NCBI GenBank assembly: GCA_050744245.1
Contig: JBOGGX010000177.1
Location: 1 to 11,694, forward strand
Origin: JBOGGX01 sp050744245
GTDB lineage: Bacteria; Actinomycetota; Acidimicrobiia; Acidimicrobiales; JBOGGX01
Direction: 5' to 3'
Length of the DNA stretch: 11,694 nucleotides
The translations under genes were made by a program, and so were the position numbers. Shown piece after piece: positions 1 to 6,468 of this stretch (positions are counted from its first letter, which is position 1; each line of letters starts with the position of its first letter). The notes beneath the pieces were generated by a model. That model saw only the letters and a list, made by a program, of their open reading frames with translations. It did not search any database and was not told the origin of the DNA.

Positions 1-116
1 CCTTCGAGGGCTTCGACGGCGACCTCGTCGACGCTGACCCCGCGGCGGGCCGCTTCGGCGGCCAGACGGCCAGCGAGAGGCTCGGGAACCTCGACGGTCA
101 CGCTCACGGACACCAT
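1..116 (-). CDS. Small antitoxin-like protein, N-terminal part only
   Basis: The reading frame starts at an ATG (116-114) and runs off the left edge after 38 codons. The visible protein opens with a short beta-type stretch (MVSVSVTVEVPEP), followed by a probable helix (LAGRLAAEAARRG) and a second helix (SVDEVAVEALE). A strand followed by two helices is the layout of many small VapB-like or ribbon-helix-helix antitoxins of actinobacteria, which usually precede a PIN-domain toxin gene. A GGAGG motif lies at 125-121, four bases before the ATG. That gap is short, so the in-frame GTG codons at 113 or 107 could be the true start. The frame is open further upstream, but no better start signal is visible there. 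The toxin partner, if any, would lie left of the window. Family assignment is an inference from a fragment; a different short regulator is possible. Confidence 0.45.
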   Translation of the reverse strand, partial: MVSVSVTVEVPEPLAGRLAAEAARRGVSVDEVAVEALE

Positions 117-120
117 TGTG

Positions 121-125
121 CCTCC
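121..125 (-). promoter_or_regulatory. Ribosome binding site of the antitoxin-like gene
   Basis: The minus strand reads GGAGG, then CACA, then ATG. It is a perfect Shine-Dalgarno core. It decides the approximate start, although the four-base spacing leaves ATG 116 and GTG 113 both possible. Confidence 0.5.
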
Positions 126-135
126 ACGACGATCG

Positions 136-198
136 AGGCGACGAAAGAAGAACCGGGGACTCCCCGCGCTCGTCGTCGCCGGGGCCGGGGAGTCCCCG
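136..198 (-). terminator. Likely factor-independent terminator after the primase-like gene
   Basis: Bases 154-166 and 186-198 are a perfect 13-bp inverted repeat (CGGGGACTCCCCG and CGGGGAGTCCCCG) separated by a 19-base loop. On the minus strand the stem is followed by GGTTCTTCTTTCG, which is T-rich for this genome. The position, about 190 bases after the end of the broken primase-like gene and just before the antitoxin-like gene, suits a terminator for minus-strand transcription. Each arm is itself nearly palindromic, so a cruciform or recombination site is an alternative. Confidence 0.5.
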
Positions 199-390
199 AG
201 TGAGTTGAGGTGGATGGGACGGCAGGCGGCGACAGCATCCGGCCAGTGCAAGTGCATCACCGTTCTCGGGTTGCTCGTCGACGACGGCGGTCTGGGTGGT
301 CTTCGACGTGGCCGTTCGGGGATCGGCGCCAGAGGGCGGGCGCTGAGTGCAGTGTGAGGCGACCGGGGAGGCGCCGATGGGTGCAGGGCA
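199..390. other. Intergenic stretch, no gene recognised
   Basis: Between the stop of the primase-like pseudogene and the terminator hairpin, no frame resembles a protein family I know, and no tRNA-like cloverleaf or integrase remnant is visible. Elements carrying this kind of primase often have recombinase genes next to it; none can be recognised here. Confidence 0.4.
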
Positions 391-3165
391 TCAGCCCGCC
401 CTCGCCGCCACTACGACGGCGCCGTCGCCGGGGCCGGGGTCAGCGCGCTCCGGCCCGTCGTCGGCATCCGGGAGCCGTTCGTGCCCGTTGGCCTGCGCCT
501 TCGCTGCTTCGGGGCCGGCACGACCGGGGGCCGACCGACCCCCGACCACCCCCCGACCGGGGGCCGACCGCGAGCCGTTCGACCCCGACCGGTCCGGGTC
601 GTAGGCGAGGGTCGACGGGTCGACCAGCCCGATCACGAACCGCTGGCCATCGGCGCCTTCGCCGTGCCAGGCCAGCTCGTAGACGAACCCGGGACCCTGC
701 TCGGCCCGGTGGGCGACGACGAGCTCGAGGTCGACGAGGCGGGCCAGTGCACCTTGAGCTGGGTGTCACCCCAACCCAGGTGCTCGCGCAGCTCACGTCG
801 GGTGAAGCGCACCATGGCCCGGTCCACGCCGTCATGGGCGGCCCGCAGGGCGACGTGGGCGTCGAGGGCATCCAGCAGACGGCGGGTGCCCGGCGGCAGC
901 TCATCGAGGCTTCGGCCCAGGACCTCGGCCGCCAGCCGGTTCGCCAACGCCACATCGGCGGGGGTCACCTCGATGAAGGACACGACCCGCCCGTCGTGGG
1001 TGACGGTCTTGCGGGGCCGCTGGTGCTGGTGCAGCAGAGCGATCGAGCGGATCAGGGTCAAGTACTTGGGATGGTCACGCCTCGTGCGGGTGCGGCCATC
1101 CGCAAACGACAGGCGTTCGGCGAACGGGTTGACGACCAGCACCGGGGCCAGGAGCCGTTGGGCGTCCTGGTGGGCCTTGGTCACCGCGTCGCGGTCCTGG
1201 GATGCGAGCATCCCGTCGAGGGTCTGGGCCCGACGTTGGCGGTCGTGGATCGCTCTTGTCAGCACGATGCAGCGGTTCGGGAGCTCCTCGTCGACGTCGA
1301 CCGCAGTGGTCGTGAGCAGGATCGCGGTCGGGTCCTTCACGCTGTAGGTGTGGGTCACCAGCCGGCCCGACGTCGTGTCCTTCCCGGTCGATGCGATCGA
1401 CAGCTCGCCCTCAGACTGCAGGAGCTTGAGGGCGTAGGCGGCCCGCTCGGCACCTTCCTCCTCGGCGACCGCGAGCACCCGATGCGCCAGGTCGGCCTCG
1501 CCCATGTAGAACATCGACTGGCCGGTCATGGCCGAGAACTTGACCCGCTCCTCCGCGGGGACGAACCCGAGCACCGCGTCCATCAACGCCGACTTCCCGG
1601 CGGCGCTGGTGGACTGGACGATGACCGCCAACGGCCGGTCCAGCATGCGGCTCACGGCGGCGAGGTAGCCGACCAGACAGTTGGTGGCCTACCCGACGAT
1701 CCCGACCCGCTCGAAGTCGGCCACGATCCGCTCGACGAGATCCGGCGCCCGCAACAGCTCGAGCGCGGCGGCCTGCTCCGCCTCGCTGAGCACGACCGGC
1801 GCCTCGGTGGGCGCTTGCGCGGAGCGGACGACCTCGTCGGCCACCCCTTCGCAGGCGAGCAGCACGCGGCCGAGGTCGTGCTTGACGATCTCCTCGCCGG
1901 CGTGGAGCTCCTCGGCCGCCTGCTTCACGAACACCGTCCGGGCCCTCGCCGAGTAGAGGTCCAACGTGTCGACGTGGAACCGGTCACCGAGCCCGTCGTG
2001 GCGGGCGACCAACACGTTCACCCGCAGCAGATCGAACGAGCTGACCTTGGACAGGCCGCGTACCCGCCAGCGGCGATCACCCAACACCACCCTCAGCTCG
2101 TCACCATCGACCACCGGCGCCACGTCATCAGGCAACGCCGGCGTCGGCGACACCATCGCCGGCGACACCAGCTCCGCCGGCGGCTGACCGGCAGCGAAAG
2201 AAGAAGCATCCGGCTCGGACTCGTCCTCGACGTCGGGCTCGCCCCGGTGCTCGTCGACCTCGGCCGCCTCGATCGGCGAGGCGTTGCTGCGCCGGCGCGG
2301 CCCGGGGCCGGTGCCCATCCACGCCGCGGTGCGGACCATTCGGCCCAGCGCGTCGGTCGGGTTCTTGGCGTCGCGCACGACGTCGTTGGCATCAGCGCCC
2401 GCGGGGAACGCGATGCGGAAGCACTCGACCCCGCCGGCCGTCAACGACTTCGTCAGCTGCTTGGCCGCGCGGTCGCCGGCGTCATCCGCGTCGAACGCGA
2501 TCAACACCCGCTTGATGGTGCGGATGGCGTCGAGCAGCTCGGCGGTGACGCCCTCGGTGCCGTAGGCGGTGGTCACATGGCGGAACCCCGCGCACCAGAA
2601 CGACAGCGCATCGATCAACGCCGCGCACACGACGATCTCGTCGCCCGCGGCGAAGGCCTCGACGTTGAACACGCCGGCGTGGGGGCCGGGCAGGTAGAGG
2701 TGCAGCGGGGTCCCCGCCCCGCAGGTCGTCGCGAACCTTGCGGCCATCGACCTCGCGCACCACCCCGTCGTTGACGACAGGAACGACGAGGGAGCCGGTG
2801 AAGTGCTCGTGGCCCGAGGACCGCAAGATCCCGAGACGCTGCAACCGCCCCCGGATCTCCGCGCCGGCCTGACGGTTGCGGGCCGGCAGCCGGTAGCCGA
2901 GCATGCGGTTCGCGAACCCCAACCGGAACCGCTCGACCGCCTCGGGGTGCGCGATGCGGCGCCGCTCCAAGAAGCCCTGCGCCTCCGGGCTCTCGCGCAG
3001 GGTCTGGTGGTAGAAGCCAACCACCTCACCCAGCAGCTCCCGGTCCTCGACACTCACGTCGAACGGCGCCGCCAGCTTGGGCACCGTCGCCCGCTTCGGC
3101 GCCGGCCCATCACCGCCGCCGGTCGGCGCGCCCTGACGCAGCAGCTCCACCGCGTGACGGGACGA
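391..3165 (-). pseudogene. Broken DnaG-like primase, TOPRIM, ATPase, winged-helix fusion gene of a mobile element
   Basis: The pieces form one gene read from 3165 to 391. A DnaG-type core comes first (FYHQTL, SPEAQGFLERRRI, FRLGFANRMLGYRLP). A TOPRIM domain follows, with IDALSFWCAGF and the FDADDAGD aspartates. After a linker comes a P-loop ATPase (QSTSAAGKSALMD near 1616-1578, Walker B-like HRVLAVAEEEG). The end is a winged helix (FTRRELREHLGWGDTQLKVH) and a YDPDRSGSNGSRS tail. I recall full-length relatives of this layout, usually preceded by a CHC2 zinc finger and often encoded near integrases. Here the zinc finger is missing. Three lesions break the frame: one extra G at 2717-2720, an in-frame TAG at 1691-1689 where relatives have Glu, and one lost base near 746. 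In addition, the TOPRIM Glu is Ala (codon 2624-2622) and about eight residues seem deleted near 1254-1259. The gene is almost certainly non-functional. The link to a mobile element is an inference. Confidence 0.8.
521..570. repeat. 33-bp direct repeat in the pseudogene tail
   Basis: A 17-base word, CGACCGGGGGCCGACCG, occurs at 521-537 and again at 554-570. The period of 33 bases is eleven codons, so on the minus strand the repeat encodes two copies of GRSAPGR around VVGG. It lies in the low-complexity C-terminal tail of the primase-like protein, where relatives I recall have RSG.GR-type repeats. It is probably part of the protein and not a separate DNA element. Confidence 0.6.
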
Positions 3166-5108
3166 CCCGCCCGTCGTCGTCGTACTCGATGGTCAGCCCG
3201 GCCCCGTCGGGCCCGGCGATGGTGGTCATGCGCCCCTGGTCGTCGTACCCGTACCGGAGCTCGACGCCCTCCGGGTACCCGACCTGAGCCAGCCGACCCT
3301 CGGGGTCGTAGCCGTAGGTCACGGACCGGCCGAGCTCGTCGGTGGCTTCGACCACCCGGTCCTCGGCGTCGTAGACGAACGAGATCGACCGCCCGAACGG
3401 CGATGTGACCGAGAGCACCCGACCGAGTCGACCGGTCGACTCGTTTCGCTCCCGGTGCACCACGATCTGGTTGCCGGCCGGGTCGCGAACCGCTTGGAGC
3501 GGGCCCCCGCGGTGGAACACCAGCGTCGGGCCGTCGCGCAATCGCAGATCCCACCCGCGGCCGTTCCAGGTGATGCGTGACCCGTGGAAGGTCGACGGGG
3601 TCGAGACGGGGTCGAACACGGCGTGCTCCACGTCGACCCCGTCGGAGACCCGCTCGTACACGATCGGCGGTCGGCTCTCGTCAACGACGAGATCGGCGAA
3701 CTGGTTCGCCGGCGACACGCGCAGGAACAGTTCGAACTCCAACGCCGTGCCCGACCCGAACGCCCCACCGCCGGAACCGGCCCCGAGCCCGACCGGCTGC
3801 CGGTAGCCCCGTGACACGCCCACAGGGAGCACGTCGCTCACCACCAGGTCGGTCGCCTCGTACACGAACCGCCCGGTGGCCAGGTCGACCGGGTACGTGG
3901 CATCACCGTCCAGCAGCCCACCCGGCTGGGCGACCCGGGTGGTACCGCCGCTCACCTCGGTCGGCTCATCGACCTCCTCGGCCTCGTCCAACTCGACCCT
4001 CACCCCGACCGACCCCGGTTGCCCGGCCACGTCCTCGAGCACGACGGCATAGGTCCCCGTCACCGGGAGACGCGGCGGAAGGCCGGGGAACTCCTGGTCG
4101 CAGCGGGAGGCCATCGCCGCCGGTGAGAGGTCGGACAGCGGAGTGAGCTCGATCCCTCCTGGCCCGAACAACCCGTAGTCGAGACCACACGCCGGGAATT
4201 CCCAGTCGGAGAACGACACGCTCGGGCGCTGGCCGGCGTCGCCCTCGAACACGACCAGCCCGAATCTGCCCTCGACCCCGTCGAGGGCAACCGTGGTCGG
4301 CGCCCCGGCGATGGCGTGGGTGACGACCTCGACATCGTCCCCGGCCGCGGGCGGTGGCGCGACGGTGACGTCGCTCGAGCTCTCGGCCTGCCCGGCCGGT
4401 GTCGTCACCGTGATCGGGCCGGCAGCCACCGTTGCCGGTACCCGCACCACCAGCTGCGTCGGCGACGCCGACTCGACCGTGGCGGAGACCTCCGCGTCGA
4501 TCAGCACCGCGTTCAGCAGGCGATCGTCGTCGAAGTACGACCCCTCGATGGTCAGCGTCTCGCCCGCCCCCACGATCGACGGCGAGAACCCCTCGACGAC
4601 CGGCGGCCGGTCGACACCGACCTCGACGTCGGCGCCGCCGGACACCGAGGCGTCGCCCACCCGCACCGTCACCGGACCCGGACGCCGCGTCGGGCGGGAC
4701 GACCACCGTCAGCGCGAACGGACCGGCCTCCCTCACCTCCGCCTCCACCCCGCCGATCTCGACCGAGTTCCCATCGGGACGTGACGCGAACCCGGTGCCC
4801 GACACCACCACCTCGTCGCCGATGCCCACCCGCCGAGGCGACACCTCGATCACCGACAGCTCGTCGGAAGGGAACCGCTCGATCCCGGTCACGTTGCCGA
4901 GCGGGTCGTAGCGATACGTCGCCGTGTCGGTGTCGGGATCGATCACGCCCCGCACCCGCCCCAGGTCGTCGTACACGTACACGACCTCGGGCGGGTCGGC
5001 GGGCCGGGCCTCGTCATCGGACGGCGTCGAACACGCCTGCGCCACCAGCGCAGCCGCCGCCAGCCATCCGATCCATCGGAGGCGACCGCGACCCAACTTG
5101 CCCGTCAT
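3110..5108 (-). pseudogene. Truncated, frameshifted TIG/YD-repeat (RHS-like) lipoprotein gene
   Basis: Translation from ATG 5108 gives a lipoprotein signal peptide (basic MTGKLGRGRLR, hydrophobic stretch, then VAQAC with lipidated Cys26). The YD motifs YVYDDLGR and TYRYDPLGN follow. Next come two TIG/IPT-like domains (about residues 83-157 and 165-250) and a beta-rich domain with two cysteines. Then comes an RHS entry region (YPVDLATGRFVYEATDL) and further YD repeats (FVYDAEDR, YGYDPEGRL, YGYDDQGRM, IEYDDDGRV). One extra base at 4676 shifts the frame between SG and PVTVRV; removing it restores one continuous protein. Near 3165 the YD series stops and the frame runs into the primase-like gene, ending at a TGA (3112-3110). 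Full RHS proteins are far longer, so most of the repeat shell and any C-terminal toxin are gone. An upstream GTG at 5132 is possible but would spoil the signal peptide. Role if intact: cell-surface or secreted protein, perhaps contact-dependent competition. Confidence 0.75.
3157..3168. other. Fusion junction between the RHS-like and primase-like pseudogenes
   Basis: Reading the minus strand, RHS-type sequence continues to about IEYDDDGRV (codon ending near 3166). In another frame, primase-type sequence starts at RHAVELLRQ (from 3159). Relatives I recall read about SFRHAVELLR at this place, directly after the CHC2 zinc finger. The two genes therefore meet within roughly ten bases, with no intervening spacer, insertion sequence or terminal repeat. 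Both have lost their outer part at this point. Confidence 0.65.
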
Positions 5109-5169
5109 GTGACCAAGCGGCAGCAAAGGCACTGGCGACCGATCCGCAGGCTCGCGAACGAGCGGGATG
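5109..5169. other. Short gap between M16 peptidase and RHS-like gene
   Basis: Sixty-one bases separate the two minus-strand genes. A small stem (5151-5155 with 5160-5164, TTCG loop on the minus strand) lies just after the peptidase stop. It is too short and lacks a T-run, so I do not call it a terminator. Confidence 0.3.
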
Positions 5170-6468
5170 CTAACCCGCGGCGAACTGTGACTCGTCGAAC
5201 GGCCCGAGGGCGGCCAGCGTTCGCGGCTGGCCGAGGATCCGTCGGCCCACCCGGGCGACGTCGTCGGTCGTGACCGCCTTGAGCAGTGCCAGGTGCTGGT
5301 CGACGGCGACGATCTCGCCCCGGCTGACCTCGCTCTTGCCGATGCGGGCCATGCGGCTCCCAGAGTCTTCGAGGCCGAGGACGAACGAGCCCTCGAGATA
5401 GCCGAGCGCCACCTCCCGCTCCCGCCCGGTGATGCCCGAGTCGAGCAGCCGCCCGACCTCGGCGTCGATCAGCCCGAGCACCTCCTCGACCTTCGACGGC
5501 GCCGTGCCCGCGTACACGGTCAGCGCCCCGGCGTCGGCGTAGAGCGAGGAGAACGAGTAGATGCTGTACACCAGGCCCCGCTGCTCCCGTACCTCCTGGA
5601 ACAACCGGCTCGACATGCCCCCGCCCAGCACATGGTTGAGGAGGGCGAGGGCGTAGCGGTCGGGATCGTCCTGGCCGAACGCCCGCCAGCCGATGGCCAC
5701 GTGCGCCTGCTCGGTCGGGCGGTGCACGACGGTGAGGGGCGCCGGGTCGGGCGGCGGCGCCACCCTGACCGGCTTCGTTCCGTGCGGCCCCCCGTCGAGG
5801 AAGCCGTCGATGCGGCCGACCACGTCGTCGTGGTCGAGCCGGCCGGCCGCGGCCACCACCAGGTTGGCCGGCCGGTACTGGTCGTGATGGAAGGCGGCGA
5901 TGTCGTCGCGGGCCATGGCCTCGATCGACCCGCGGCCGCCGAGCACCTCGCGTCCGAGCGGATGCCCGGGGAACAGGGCCTCGGCCAGCGCCTGGTGGAC
6001 GCGGTCCTCCGGGGTGTCCTCGGCCGAGAGGATCTCTTCGAGGATGACCTCGCGCTCGGCATCCACCTCGCTGGCCCGCAGCGCAGGCGACGAGACGACC
6101 TCGGCCAGCAGCTCGAGGGCGAAACCCAGCTCGCGCTCGGGCAACCGGGCGTAGAAGGCGGTGTGCTCGCGGGCGGTGAAGGCGTTCATCTCGCCCCCCA
6201 CCGCGTCGACCGACTCGGCGATCTCCCGAGCCGCCCGGCGCTCGCTTCCCTTGAACAACAGGTGCTCGAGGAAGTGCGACGCCCCGGACAGCGACTCGGC
6301 CTCGTCCCGGCCGCCCACACCGACCCAGAAGCCGACCGTGACCGAGCGGGTGTCGGGCATCTGCTCCGTCACCACCCGGACCCCGCCCGGCAGCACCGAC
6401 TTCTCGATGCGACTGTCGGACGACGCGGTGACGGTCTCGGCGGGCCGGGTCGAGCGCAGCGTCGTCAT
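5170..6468 (-). CDS. M16-family zinc metallopeptidase (processing-peptidase type)
   Basis: The protein has 432 residues, the usual length for single-chain bacterial M16B peptidases. It carries the inverted zinc motif HFLEH at residues 65-69 (metal ligands His65 and His69, catalytic Glu68). The third metal ligand is probably Glu145 in EREVILEEI. The second, non-metal half keeps the GGGMSSRLF segment (282-290) and the RGLVY substrate-binding segment (297-301). Both M16 domains are present, so it is expected to fold as a complete clam-shell that degrades peptides in the cytoplasm. There is no signal peptide. The ATG at 6468-6466 shares one base with the pnp stop (TGATG), which indicates translational coupling. 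Position directly after pnp is common in actinobacteria. Its natural substrate cannot be told from sequence. Confidence 0.93.
   Translation of the reverse strand: MTTLRSTRPAETVTASSDSRIEKSVLPGGVRVVTEQMPDTRSVTVGFWVGVGGRDEAESLSGASHFLEHLLFKGSERRAAREIAESVDAVGGEMNAFTAREHTAFYARLPERELGFALELLAEVVSSPALRASEVDAEREVILEEILSAEDTPEDRVHQALAEALFPGHPLGREVLGGRGSIEAMARDDIAAFHHDQYRPANLVVAAAGRLDHDDVVGRIDGFLDGGPHGTKPVRVAPPPDPAPLTVVHRPTEQAHVAIGWRAFGQDDPDRYALALLNHVLGGGMSSRLFQEVREQRGLVYSIYSFSSLYADAGALTVYAGTAPSKVEEVLGLIDAEVGRLLDSGITGREREVALGYLEGSFVLGLEDSGSRMARIGKSEVSRGEIVAVDQHLALLKAVTTDDVARVGRRILGQPRTLAALGPFDESQFAAG

Noticed and set aside
199..390. tRNA gene or attachment site
   Set aside because: No acceptor stem, TTC-loop motif or CCA-like end could be found.
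210..2774. Very long plus-strand open frame (854 codons)
   Set aside because: It lies antisense to the primase-like gene, is Arg/Gly/Pro-rich without domains, and is a usual by-product of high GC in the complementary frame.
391..5108. All frame breaks as sequencing errors
   Set aside because: The lesions cluster in the accessory part, most are outside homopolymers, and the neighbouring housekeeping genes are error-free. One site (2717-2720) remains open to doubt.
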